64,000 bases of DNA from Lingula anatina. Lineage: Eukaryota > Brachiopoda > Lingulata > Lingulida > Lingulidae. The stretch is from positions 84,602 through 148,601 of the forward strand of contig NW_019775977.1 in NCBI RefSeq assembly GCF_001039355.2, written 5' to 3'. Under the pieces are notes generated by a model that was not told the origin of the DNA, did not search any database, and saw only the letters and a program-made list of their open reading frames with translations. Within the stretch, counting starts at the first letter, position 1. Each line of letters opens with the position of its first letter. Shown piece after piece: positions 46,253 to 56,639 of this stretch. Made by a program: the position numbers and the translations under genes.

Positions 46253-49200
46253 CTAAGGGCTTCTTTCCTCGCTATTCCGAGGTACCCTGTACATTATGCT
46301 TCCTGCCTTGTTACCGGACGCATACAGGGTCCCTGGAATCATGTTCTCCGCAAACGCTGATGTCTTAGCAGAAATGGATGAATCTGACTCTTCGTGCCCA
46401 ACGCCGGCTGCAGGGGCATCAGTGACATATGCGAGTGGTGTATCTGGGCCATCGGAATAACCTGAACCTTCATCACCATCATCATTGATTCCTGATTCAT
46501 TGACATACGGAACAGCGATTCGTTGGGCATTTAACAATCCATTAACAACGGCCATCAATTTTGATTCATTGACATGCGGTTTAGCGACATGCTGTACGTG
46601 TAATGATTTGTCAGAGGCAGTTTCATTTTGTGAACCACTTCTTAACATTAACATTGTAACAAGTTTCTGCTGTGTGAAGCTCCGGTCTGAAGTGCCAGGT
46701 GGCTGAGGTTTTAGGTGACCGTCAGAATTTGCGTTTTTCCCAGTGGAGTAGCTGGTGAAGGGAAACACTGTGTCATGACGAACCCATCGGACACTTACAC
46801 CCTTGCTAGAGTCAGATCCATAACTGCCAATCAACAGGTATGTTCCATTGACATTTGGGTTGGCCACTCCTTGCAGAGTCAACGATCCATAAGAAGCATT
46901 TACGTTTTGTGAACCACTTCCTATGACTGGAGGCAATCTCTTCGATTTAACTTTTCCAACATTAGTGTCAAGAGCCTGTGGCTTACTTGATGCAGGCACA
47001 TCTCGTTTGAATGCCACTATGCGGCCTCCTGCGACAGTCTTCACGTGAATCTGTTTCTTGTTGGTTTTGCCTACCTGCAGGGTCTTGCTATGCGGTGCAC
47101 CTTTCGTCACACCCTCTGTTGGCACCCTCCTTTGGTTGTTCTTGTCCTGCTTACTACCCTTTTTTCCACCTGTCAACAAATGCAGAATTGAGACCTTTTC
47201 CTGGTTGGGCTTGCTTCTCTTCCTGATATTTCTATCTGCCACAGAAGGCGGGATATATTGCTTTCCTTCGTTGGTCTTGCCTCTGTTATGGATTTTACTT
47301 GCTTTTCCACCTGTCACTAGATGCAAAATAGAAATCGTTCTTTGACTGCTACTGCTTCTCTTCTGGGTCTCGCCGTAATTTCCCTGGTTGGTGTTGTATT
47401 GAATGGCGGAGGGTTTTCCACTTGTCAAGATAGTTCCTTGGTTGTTGTTGCTTCCATATTGGATACTCGAGGATTTTCCGCCTGAAATCTTCCTTTGATT
47501 GGCCCTGCTTCTTTTCCGGATCTCACTTTCTAAGGTGCTAGTCTTGTCCTTCCTCTGGATACTGGCGCTTTTTAACGATTCTATAGCAGCAACTATAGCA
47601 ACTTGACCCTGGCTGGTCCTGCCTCTTTTCTGGATCTTCACGGGTTTTCCGCCTTTCTCCAAGGGGAATATAGGAACATAATTCTTCTTGCTCTGGTCTT
47701 TTTTCGAAACCGTTTTGACTTTTCCAATTGTCGCCAAAGACAGAGCAGGAATGCCTCCCCGGTTGGCGTTGCCTCCATATTGCATGGTTGAGGGTTTTCC
47801 AGCTGTCAGAATTGAAATGCTTCCATGGTTGGATTTTCCTCTGTTCCTGTTTTTTTCCTTTGTCGCAAAAGGCGGGGTATATATTTTTTGGTTGGTTTTG
47901 CCTCTGTTCTGGATCTTACTGCTTTTTAAAGGCAGGTTGGATATCTTGCCTTGGCTGGTCTTTCCTCTTTTCCGGATTTGACCGTTTCTTCCATCTGTCA
48001 TCAAAGAAGAAGTCTTCCTTTGACTGGACTTGCTTCTTTTCCGGGTCTCGCCGTTATTTCCACCTATCAACCTGCTGGACTTGTTTCTCTCTAGAGCAAC
48101 TTGGCCCTGGTTGGTTCTGCCTCTTTTATGGACCTTAACGGGTTTTCCACCTTTCACCAAGGGGGGCAAAGCTACATATTTTTTCTTGTCTTGGTCTATA
48201 ATTGAAACCTTTCTGACTTTTCCAGCTGTCGGCAAAGACAGAGCAGGAACGCTTGCCTTTTTGTTGATACCTCCATATTGGCTGCTGGAGGGTTTTCCGC
48301 CTGGAGGAATAGGAACGCCACCCTGGTTGATGTTGCCTCCATATTGGTTGGTGGAGGGTTTTACGCCTGGAAAAATAGGAACGCTTCCCTGATTGGTGTT
48401 GCTGTCATATTGGCTGGTGGAAGATTTTCCGCCTTTTAAAATAGGAACGCTATGCTGGTTGGTGTTGCCTCCATATTGGTTGGTGGAGGGTTTTCCGCCT
48501 GTTAAAATAGGAACGCTCCCCTGGTTGATGTTGCCTCCATATTGGCTAGTGGAGGGGTTTCCGCCTGNNNNNNNNNNNNNNNNNNNNNNNNNNNNNNNNN
48601 NNNNNNNNNNNNNNNNNNNNNNNNNNNNNNNNNNNNNNNNNNNNNNNNNNNNNNNNNNNNNNNNNNNNNNNNNNNNNNNNNNNNNNNNNNNNNNNNNNNN
48701 NNNNNNNNNNNNNNNNNNNNNNNNNNNNNNNNNNNNNNNNNNNNNNNNNNNNNNNNNNNNNNNNNNNNNNNNNNNNNNNNNNNNNNNNNNNNNNNNNNNN
48801 NNNNNNNNNNNNNNNNNNNNNNNNNNNNNNNNNNNNNNNNNNNNNNNNNNNNNNNNNNNNNNNNNNNNNNNNNNNNNNNNNNNNNNNNNNNNNNNNNNNN
48901 NNNNNNNNNNNNNNNNNNNNNNNNNNNNNNNNNNNNNNNNNNNNNNNNNNNNNNNNNNNNNNNNNNNNNNNNNNNNNNNNNNNNNNNNNNNNNNNNNNNN
49001 NNNNNNNNNNNNNNNNNNNNNNNNNNNNNNNNNNNNNNNNNNNNNNNNNNNNNNNNNNNNNNNNNNNNNNNNNNNNNNNNNNNNNNNNNNNNNNNNNNNN
49101 NNNNNNNNNNNNNNNNNNNNNNNNNNNNNNNNNNNNNNNNNNNNNNNNNNNNNNNNNNNNNNNNNNNNNNNNNNNNNNNNNNNNNNNNNNNNNNNNNNNN

Positions 49201-51193
49201 NNNNNNNNNNNNNNNNNNNNNNNNNNNNNNNNNNNNNNNNNNNNNNNNNNNNNNNNNNNNNNNNNNNNNNNNNNNNNNNNNNNNNNNNNNNNNNNNNNNN
49301 NNNNNNNNNNNNNNNNNNNNNNNNNNNNNNNNNNNNNNNNNNNNNNNNNNNNNNNNNNNNNNNNNNNNNNNNNNNNNNNNNNNNNNNNNNNNNNNNNNNN
49401 NNNNNNNNNNNNNNNNNNNNNNNNNNNNNNNNNNNNNNNNNNNNNNNNNNNNNNNCCTGGTTGGTGTTGCCTCCATATTGGAGGGTGGGGGGTTTTCTGG
49501 CTGGAAGGATAGGAAGGACCACCTGGTTGGCGTTGCCTCCATATTGGCTACTTCGGGATGTAGCTCCTGTATTAGGAGGAAGACTTCCCTGGTTGGTGTT
49601 GCCTCCATATTGGAGGTTTGGGGGTTTTCTGGCTGGAAGAATAGGAAGGACCACCTGGTTGGCGTTGCCTCCATATTGGAGGTTGGGGGGTTTTCTGGCT
49701 TGAAGAATAGGAAGGACCACCTGGTTGGTGTTGCCTCCATATTGGCTACTTCGGGATGTAGTACCTGTAATAGGGGAAAGACTTCCCTGGTTGGTGTTGC
49801 CTCCATATTGGATGTTTGGGGGTTTTCTGGCTGGAAGAATAGGAAGGACCACCTGGTTGGCGTTGCCTCCATATTGGAGGTTGGGGGGTTTTCTGGCTTG
49901 AAGAATAGGAAGGACCACCTGGTTGGTGTTGCCTCCATATTGGCTACTTCGGGATGTAGTACCTGTAATAGGGGAAAGACTTCCCTGGTTGGTGTTGCCT
50001 CCATATTGGATGTTTGGGGGTTTTCTGGCTGGAAGAATAGGAAGGACCACCTGGTTGGCGTTGCCTCCATATTGGAGGTTGGGGGGTTTTCTGGCTTGAA
50101 GAATAGGAAGGACCACCTGGTTGGTGTTGCCTCCATATTGGCTACTTCGGGATGTAGTACCTGTAATAGGGGAAAGACTTCCCTGGTTGGTGTTGCCTCC
50201 ATATTGGATGTTTGGGGGTTTTCTGGCTGGAAGAATAGGAAGGACCACCTGGTTGGCGTTGCCTCCATATTGGAGGTTGGGGGGTTTTCTGGCTTGAAGA
50301 ATAGGAAGGACCACCTGGTTGGTGTTGCCTCCATATTGGCTACTTCGGGATGTAGTACCTGTAATAGGGGAAAGACTTCCCTGGTTGGTGTTGCCTCCAT
50401 ATTGGATGTTTGGGGGTTTTCTGGCTGGAAGAATAGGAAGGACCACCTGGTTGGCGTTGCCTCCATATTGGAGGTTGGGGGGTTTTCTGGCTTGAAGAAT
50501 AGGAAGGACCACCTGGTTGGTGTTGCCTCCATATTGGCTACTTCGGGATGTAGCACCTGTAATAGGAGGAAGACTTCCCTGGTTGGTATTGCCTGTATAC
50601 TGCATGGTGATAGATTTTCCACCTGTCACCAAAGGCTGAGCAGGAACGCTTCCTTTGCTAATAAACGGAACCTCAGAGACCCTACGAAAAACTGGGGACC
50701 GTCCCATATTTGCCATGTTGGCTTGATTGGCCTGATTTCTATCTGGTTTGCTTACCGTCCCAGATCTCTGCATTCCCAGGAACCTTGCGGTATATGCATT
50801 CTGAGAAGAAGCACTTGTTTTAGGAAAAACTGGAGGTAAGCCATTGGGTACCGTATTGGCGTTGCCAGCAGCAGAAGCTCCAAATGTGCTTGTCCGTGAT
50901 AAGCCCAACTTCTGACCTGAACCAGCACTATTGGCCGCACCGGTATTTACCCTCCTAGACACGGCCCCTGGGACCTTGTTAAAATTTCCAGGCGAAGCCC
51001 CAAAACCATTGTCTAGGGGACCAGTCGGAAAAAATGGGATAAAGCCGAGGTCAATCTCTGTAACAAGTTGTGATGGCGGTGCTGGACCATTCAACCCCGG
51101 ATAGGGGTTAAATGGAGGACTGGCCGGAAGAAACGTCGCACGTGCTGACATCGTGCATGCCACGAGAAGAGCGAGTTGCAATGAGACCGCCAT
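46253..51193 (-). CDS. Giant secreted Gly/Asn/Gln repeat protein, ~1646 aa, single coding exon
   Basis: The frame is open to 51415, but the TATA box at 51372 and the signal peptide MAVSLQLALLVACTMSARAT place the start at 51193. Residues ~20-190 are a unique Pro/Gly/Ser/Asn region. From about residue 190 come 22-residue monomers with a core QYGG-N-[TA]-NQ followed by a Pro/Leu-rich linker (VVLPILxARKPPN or SLxPITGxTSRSS). Three monomers form a 66-residue higher-order repeat. An 888-N gap (about residues 580-875) keeps the frame. After it come GG-KPST-[NS]QYGGNxNQ monomers. Residues ~990-1380 are diverged, very basic copies (KRGRTNQGQ, RKRSKSSQRK). The C-terminal ~265 residues are unique, with Asp/Ser-rich stretches. 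This is a structural, silk-like protein; the family is not recognised. True length depends on the gap. Confidence 0.85.
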   Translation of the reverse strand: MAVSLQLALLVACTMSARATFLPASPPFNPYPGLNGPAPPSQLVTEIDLGFIPFFPTGPLDNGFGASPGNFNKVPGAVSRRVNTGAANSAGSGQKLGLSRTSTFGASAAGNANTVPNGLPPVFPKTSASSQNAYTARFLGMQRSGTVSKPDRNQANQANMANMGRSPVFRRVSEVPFISKGSVPAQPLVTGGKSITMQYTGNTNQGSLPPITGATSRSSQYGGNTNQVVLPILQARKPPNLQYGGNANQVVLPILPARKPPNIQYGGNTNQGSLSPITGTTSRSSQYGGNTNQVVLPILQARKPPNLQYGGNANQVVLPILPARKPPNIQYGGNTNQGSLSPITGTTSRSSQYGGNTNQVVLPILQARKPPNLQYGGNANQVVLPILPARKPPNIQYGGNTNQGSLSPITGTTSRSSQYGGNTNQVVLPILQARKPPNLQYGGNANQVVLPILPARKPPNIQYGGNTNQGSLSPITGTTSRSSQYGGNTNQVVLPILQARKPPNLQYGGNANQVVLPILPARKPPNLQYGGNTNQGSLPPNTGATSRSSQYGGNANQVVLPILPARKPPTLQYGGNTNQXXXXXXXXXXXXXXXXXXXXXXXXXXXXXXXXXXXXXXXXXXXXXXXXXXXXXXXXXXXXXXXXXXXXXXXXXXXXXXXXXXXXXXXXXXXXXXXXXXXXXXXXXXXXXXXXXXXXXXXXXXXXXXXXXXXXXXXXXXXXXXXXXXXXXXXXXXXXXXXXXXXXXXXXXXXXXXXXXXXXXXXXXXXXXXXXXXXXXXXXXXXXXXXXXXXXXXXXXXXXXXXXXXXXXXXXXXXXXXXXXXXXXXXXXXXXXXXXXXXXXXXXXXXXXXXXXXXXXXXXXXXXXXXXXXXXXXXXXGGNPSTSQYGGNINQGSVPILTGGKPSTNQYGGNTNQHSVPILKGGKSSTSQYDSNTNQGSVPIFPGVKPSTNQYGGNINQGGVPIPPGGKPSSSQYGGINKKASVPALSLPTAGKVRKVSIIDQDKKKYVALPPLVKGGKPVKVHKRGRTNQGQVALERNKSSRLIGGNNGETRKRSKSSQRKTSSLMTDGRNGQIRKRGKTSQGKISNLPLKSSKIQNRGKTNQKIYTPPFATKEKNRNRGKSNHGSISILTAGKPSTMQYGGNANRGGIPALSLATIGKVKTVSKKDQSKKNYVPIFPLEKGGKPVKIQKRGRTSQGQVAIVAAIESLKSASIQRKDKTSTLESEIRKRSRANQRKISGGKSSSIQYGSNNNQGTILTSGKPSAIQYNTNQGNYGETQKRSSSSQRTISILHLVTGGKASKIHNRGKTNEGKQYIPPSVADRNIRKRSKPNQEKVSILHLLTGGKKGSKQDKNNQRRVPTEGVTKGAPHSKTLQVGKTNKKQIHVKTVAGGRIVAFKRDVPASSKPQALDTNVGKVKSKRLPPVIGSGSQNVNASYGSLTLQGVANPNVNGTYLLIGSYGSDSSKGVSVRWVRHDTVFPFTSYSTGKNANSDGHLKPQPPGTSDRSFTQQKLVTMLMLRSGSQNETASDKSLHVQHVAKPHVNESKLMAVVNGLLNAQRIAVPYVNESGINDDGDEGSGYSDGPDTPLAYVTDAPAAGVGHEESDSSISAKTSAFAENMIPGTLYASGNKAGSIMYRVPRNSEERSP
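48568..49455. other. Assembly gap (888 N) inside the repeat array
   Basis: Unknown bases in the giant gene. The size is a multiple of three, and the frame is open on both sides, but the size may be an estimate. Confidence 0.95.
49456..50610 (-). repeat. 198-bp higher-order tandem repeat within the giant gene
   Basis: The landmark GCTACTTCGGGATGTAG recurs at 49547, 49745, 49943, 50141, 50339 and 50537, exactly 198 bp apart each time. Each unit holds three 66-bp monomers. The middle units are practically identical, while those next to the gap and at the array start differ slightly. Confidence 0.95.
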
Positions 51194-51371
51194 GTCTTGC
51201 CTTTTTTCACCTTTTTTGTGTTTTTTCAGGCTGCATTGAAACACACCATATTGTTTTTTGTTTCTGTCTTCTCCTTCTGGCAAGTGTGAGGTGAAATGAT
51301 ATAATGCAAGGTTGGACGTTACCACTAAACAGGGAGTAGAAGGGGCGGGCACCTGGGAGACGTTTTTGGCA

Positions 51372-51379
51372 TTTATATA
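51372..51379 (-). promoter_or_regulatory. TATA box of the giant gene
   Basis: TATATAAA on the minus strand, about 180 bp before the start codon at 51193. Transcription is predicted to start near 51345. Confidence 0.7.
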
Positions 51380-51419
51380 CGTGAGGTTATATCTCACTGT
51401 TAATTTCAATTCCACTTCT

Positions 51420-54400
51420 TATTTTATTCTTCAAAGGACAAGTATATTTAGTAGGGAGGATTTTAGTCAGCACCTGGCCAGTTTTATACATATGCAGGGC
51501 CCATGTAAAATCTTTCTTACCGAGCACCTGTATATATGCTGCCAATCTGACACAATGTGAACTATTGAGTATATGGTCGGGCATCAAATTTACTTTGGAG
51601 AGAAGCCATCATTGTTTCAAATAATTAACATACGATCTAACGGGTTATCAGTCATTCCGCCTACTCTTACGCAGTTATTAGGGTAGACAGCGTTGTGAGC
51701 GTGCTTTATTACTGTTATAATGTGTGAAGCCGTGATAAAAGATAACTCCTATTAGCGATATCTTGCACGGATAGAACTCCCTTTGCTCTCTTTGTTGCTC
51801 AAGGTCGTGGGTACGTTGTCTCTATGCTATGTATCTAAACTTTATGTTATGTATCTAGAACAATACAGACTCTACTAACGGAGCAAGGCCAAAAAAAAAA
51901 ATACTAATTGCAATTATCTTATTGTTTCTACATTACTGAGAGTACTTGACTCAAACCCTTTCCCTGATAATATGTAATAGTAGAATTCAATTTATAATCT
52001 TACAAGCGCTGTCAAACGTGGTAATATGTATGTACAGTACACACAGTGCATGGCATACACAAACAGGTGAGTAATTGAATGTGAATTCGACTAAATAAAA
52101 AATAAAATATTTGTCTATTTATTGGAAAAAGAGAGTAAAAGTGTGCTGTCTGCCGAAATATAAATAATATTCATTCATCACCCTCCCACCTCTTAACATA
52201 TAATTAATTATCAGAGCAAATCTTTAAATCTTGATCAAAACGCGGATAGCAAGCACTAAATACTTTTCATAAATGATTTTTTCACCTGACCTATGCATTT
52301 AGCGTAGCTCCGTTTAACTTCTTTAAATTTAAGCGTACATTTTGTGAAGCGATAACACGTAAGGTTAAAATGCCAAGAGCACGTGTATCGTTTGAGAATA
52401 CGTGGGAAATCGTGGGAAATACATTAACTTTCACGCTATATTTTGTTCATTCCAATAGTTGGCACAATACTTCGCAAACGATGTGTATTTTAATTACTCT
52501 TAACTTTTGACAAAGTAAAGAACCACATGGGTTCAATAATTAGGCAGGTATGCAGTTGATTTTAAATCAGTCTCCTATCTAGGAGCCACACCTAGATTTT
52601 CGCCAAAGAAAATCGGAAAAAGGATACATAATCCTGTCGAAACACACGACATCAAGGGCACTCGTAAGTGTGCGGGAGATGGCCGGAAATTACGCCAATT
52701 TGTCAAAAGATAAGACTCAAAGTCATCAATAACCAAAAGAAGGTCCAGAGTCGTACTCTTAGATTAGATTAGTTAGATTCACCTAGGCACCATTCTTGCT
52801 AGCAATGCATGATTTTAGTGCCATCTCTTTTTCATTTCGCTTCTTGCTTTTCTTTATTGTTTTCATTGTGAAAACAAGCCTCCGTGAGCGAGATATTGGC
52901 TGACACCCCCTCCCATGCCCGTGGTACCGACTGGGCTATCATTAGGGTGTCTAGACAAGGGCAAAGTAGCGTGTATTGGGTCATTTATAGAAAGGGCTTT
53001 TCCGTCCATCACTGATGTTATTTGGTCCTGATTCGATGTTTTTAAGTCTTTAGACAATAAGTCTTAAGACATTATACTTGCCGTTCTTGCTTCCATCTTA
53101 ATGTGGCATTATAGTGTATCGTTAAATACTAAAATATTAAAAAGCATTAGAATACTTAAGAGAATTGGTTTATCTTTTTACTGCGTTTTTTAATGATGAT
53201 ACGCTGGATGACTTCGTACATTTCACGATATCCTGAAACGTTGTCAAATACTCAAAACTAGCACTTTGCCCGAGTTTCTTAACGAGAAACGGTTCATTAC
53301 CACTAACAAACTGCTTTTGCCATCTTGTAAATTTTACTGTTGTAATAAGTTTTTGAAATTTTCACTTCAAATGGCAAGGACGTATTGTTGAGTTCTAAAA
53401 TATTTTGTATTATATTAGAAAAAAATTCGCTTTAAATTCTAGAAAACACTTTTATGTCAAACACCTGACGGGACCTTGTCTGTCATGCACCTTTCACTAT
53501 AATATGCATTTATGAAGAATTTAAAAAAAATTAAGTAAATGTAACGCCATCGATGAAGACCTCAGCGTTTTCTTGCCGCTTTTTAATTGCGGTTTGCTAT
53601 CGGCGATTTTCCTTTGTATGTATATTTTGGACGTATAGAACATTCATTTTAACGAATTAACACCGCCACAATGGTAACCACACCCAACACAATTTTCACG
53701 TCTTGACATGTAATAGTTTGTATCCTACAATATCATTTTATGCCAGATATAGATTCATTATGACGTTGAGGAACAGTTATCTCGGATTTAACGAACATAT
53801 AGTTCACTGGGAAGAGTTGAGTCCTATTGATATGATCTTCTCTTTTGGTTATTGACTGGGGTTGAATCCGCCATTCTGTTTTGGAAGGCTGGGGCAGTTG
53901 GCGGGGGTGGGGGGCATCAGCCTCAGAGCATGCAAATTTTTTAAACTGTAAAAATTGTCTTCACTATTCAAATGCTGTAGACAACGTGCTTAATCGGGAG
54001 CGTGTATAAATCTTCGACATTGACTTTTAGAGTTTTTTTCCGGGTGTCACAGGGTGCAGAGTCTTGAGTGCCTTTCGTCAATCGTTTAGTTTTCGAAATC
54101 GGTAGAAGATACCAATCTCTAGAGGGCGGAAATCTTAACTTAATCAAAAGAATGTCACAATAGCAATTTAAAAGAAGAACCAAGAACAAAGAACAAAAGA
54201 AGGATTCTAATGCGATCGTTTAGATAGTGTTTTATTACATATTGCAAAAAAGACTGAATAATACCAATTCTTTACGCAGAAAGGCAATAGGTTTGTTGAT
54301 TGCAATCACAAGCACCCGACCCAAACCACACACGCGCACACACGTGCGCACACAAATACAAACTAACACTCATTTAGTTATTTTATAAACATAAACATTT

Positions 54401-55240
54401 AAGTTATTCGTGACAAATGAAAGAAAATTTTGTGATTCAAAAGAAATATGACTGATATAAGCCTACCCACTGAATCAATAGAAACGGAAATTTTAATTGA
54501 ATTTAATTTAAAAATTGAAACTTTAAAAAAGTTGCAATTCGGGGTCCAAAAGTGACACTTTATTTCGTAGGGAGCAAAACATATTCACACATTTGGATGA
54601 CAGTGCCCTGAATAAATACATATGGCTAGAGTGGCTACAGGGAAAAATCAAGCAAAAACACTATCAAAATCCCTCTGTTAAGATTAATATACCGATGTCT
54701 CTTCTAGCCTTATTATGGATATGAAAACTCAGTAGTGGGTTGTGGAGTGAGGTGTGAATCAAATTTTATATTTATATATTTATATTTTATATTTATTCAC
54801 ATAAATGAAAGCCACGTAGATTGCATTTGAGTATGTTCGTTGCAATGATTTACTAAGTTCATATCGAAAAAGCAGCTTACTGGCGTGCGGAATATCGATT
54901 AGATCTTTGTCTTTACAAAAAATTACGTGTACAAATTTATCAAGCAAAGTACGGAGAGATTGAGATACCACTTTTAGCACTTTTTATGATATAATAGTAT
55001 GATGTTCAGAGAGCAGTGTTTCATGCCAGCACTCTCTATACGTTACATCGTACGTGTATACATAATGCATCTTTTGGCCTTACATGAAAAACAACAAGTA
55101 TCACACAATAATAATAATAATGTTCATTTTAATAAAGTTAAACAATGCCTTTAGTGTAATAGATTTCATCTTATTTACACTTAAGACAATTACAATTATA
55201 AATTATATAAAAAATGTTATTAGATTCTGAAAGTTTGACT
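51420..55240. other. Intergenic, no gene seen
   Basis: Nearly 4 kb of AT-rich sequence. A short CA/CACG run lies at about 54325-54355 and a small AT-rich low-complexity patch at 54765-54795. No exon with coding character was found on either strand. Confidence 0.55.
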
Positions 55241-55256
55241 TCAGAATGTTACGGTC

Positions 55257-55698
55257 TTTATTGTTTATTTTTAAGGGCTTACAGAATTAAGATAAAATAG
55301 TTTTACTTTGCTTCCCTCTCCCTAGTCGATTCCTTATTTATGCATTGTATATAAAAAGTACAGTATTCAAGAAAAGAGACCATAGTTCATTTTTATCATT
55401 CCCAAAGGTCCATCAATCTGTTTCGTTTTCCACGCAGTTTTTGTATGTTTGGAATCTGGAAGCAACTACCATTGAAATGACTCAAATGGGTACAGTGCTG
55501 ATGTTTTGCCCGGAAAAATTCCCAAATGTAATTTTTCATTACAGTCGGAAACATCGAATGTTGTGGTGGCGTTCACAGTCACGAAAAATACCAATCAGAC
55601 CTTCTTGTTAAATGAGTTCATCTTCAGAAGTAATGGGGCACGGGTACGTAACTCGGGTTGGTTCAGTTATCCAGTATAAGGTGTTGGCTGGCTGAAAC
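55257..55698 (-). terminator. Possible 3' UTR exon and poly(A) signal of the gene at 56040
   Basis: On the minus strand an acceptor AAATTTCAG precedes 55698, and AATAAA (TTTATT on plus, 55257-55262) follows after about 440 nt. Consensus-based only. Confidence 0.45.
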
Positions 55699-55938
55699 CT
55701 GAAATTTGAGTTTATAATAACAATACACATCTCATAAAAGACAAACAAAATGTTCGCGTTAAAAACCACTCATGACATTTTTTCTATCAAAAATACATCT
55801 CATGATACACGCGTCACTTCAAAAAGGCGTGCATAAATCAGACTAGATGAAGACGGTTATTGACAAGTATTGAAAGGCATTTCGGGAAAAGTAGCAATAT
55901 ACATATCCATCTATGTATGTATAAAATATGCATTTCAT

Positions 55939-55992
<54 letters not shown>

Positions 55993-56006
55993 AGAAGAAG
56001 AAGAAG
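55939..56006. repeat. (GA)n(GAA)n microsatellite in the 3' UTR intron
   Basis: GA run with one GAAA interruption, turning into GAA triplets. It lies just inside the 3' UTR intron of the gene at 56040, whose donor is at 56024, so on the transcript it is a pyrimidine tract near the 5' splice site. Confidence 0.92.
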
Positions 56007-56039
56007 TTAAATCACACAACTCACCCAGTATTATCATCA

Positions 56040-56468
56040 CTAGTAGTTGTAAGTGGCGGCGTATTTTTGGCCCCTGTATCTCTGCCTGTTCCCGATGACG
56101 CGGTTATAGATGTCCACGTATCTCCTCAGCCCCCCTGTATACATACTGTAGGCCATTGGACTGCCGTACTGCCCACGCAGCTGGACACGGAGCGGGACCA
56201 CGAAGGCCCTGTCATCTGAGGTTTCGGCACTTGGTCCTGTGCTCTGACTCAGCTTCTCCTCTTTCTCTTCTTCTTCTTCTTCCTCAGGGAGCTCCCCGAA
56301 CTCTGGCACTCCACTCAATGGCGGCTGCTCATCTAACCCATGCACCTCTTCAGAAAGAACATCGGGGCTGTAGTCCAACAGCAAGTATCTGATTCCTTCT
56401 TTCTGGGCTGAAGCGGCTCCAACGGAAACAATCGCAAGGAAAGCTAAGATGAATCGTTTTGGGCCCAT
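56040..56468 (-). CDS. Secreted acidic-basic bipartite protein, 142 aa
   Basis: The start is at 56468 (MGPKRFILAFLAIVSVGAAS, then A), downstream of the TATA box at 56617. An ATG 36 nt upstream is in frame but would spoil the signal peptide. The mature N-terminal half is acidic (LLLDYSPDVLSEEVHGLDEQ and a run of seven Glu at about residues 66-72). The C-terminal half is basic and Tyr/Arg-rich (LRVQLRGQYG, LRRYVDIYNRVIGNRQRYRG) and ends ATYNY. Polyglutamate segments could bind calcium or mineral surfaces, as proposed for acidic shell proteins; here that is inference. The 3' UTR intron donor (GTGAGT at 56024) lies 15 bases after the stop, as in the plus-strand cluster genes. No named family recognised. 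Confidence 0.84.
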   Translation of the reverse strand: MGPKRFILAFLAIVSVGAASAQKEGIRYLLLDYSPDVLSEEVHGLDEQPPLSGVPEFGELPEEEEEEEKEEKLSQSTGPSAETSDDRAFVVPLRVQLRGQYGSPMAYSMYTGGLRRYVDIYNRVIGNRQRYRGQKYAATYNY

Positions 56469-56616
56469 TGTTTTCCTGTACAGTTTTGATGGAAATCGTT
56501 TCACTTTGTATCACGTCAAATATCCAGCGCCGCTGCCTGGTTCCTTCAAGAGACCACTGCAGCTATCTGAAGACTTCTAACAGGTGAGCCCGCCTTACAT
56601 CCTCCTAGACTCCTGC

Positions 56617-56624
56617 CTTATATA
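56617..56624 (-). promoter_or_regulatory. TATA box of the gene at 56040
   Basis: TATATAAG on the minus strand, about 150 bp before the start codon. Transcription is predicted to start near 56590. Confidence 0.75.
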
Positions 56625-56639
56625 ACCCTGCTGTATATT

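Noticed and set aside
48502-50839. Long frames opposite and out of phase with the giant repeat gene (436, 706 and 765 codons)
   Set aside because: They depend on the N gap and on the repeat period being a multiple of three. None has a signal peptide or promoter, and the -1646-residue frame explains the region.
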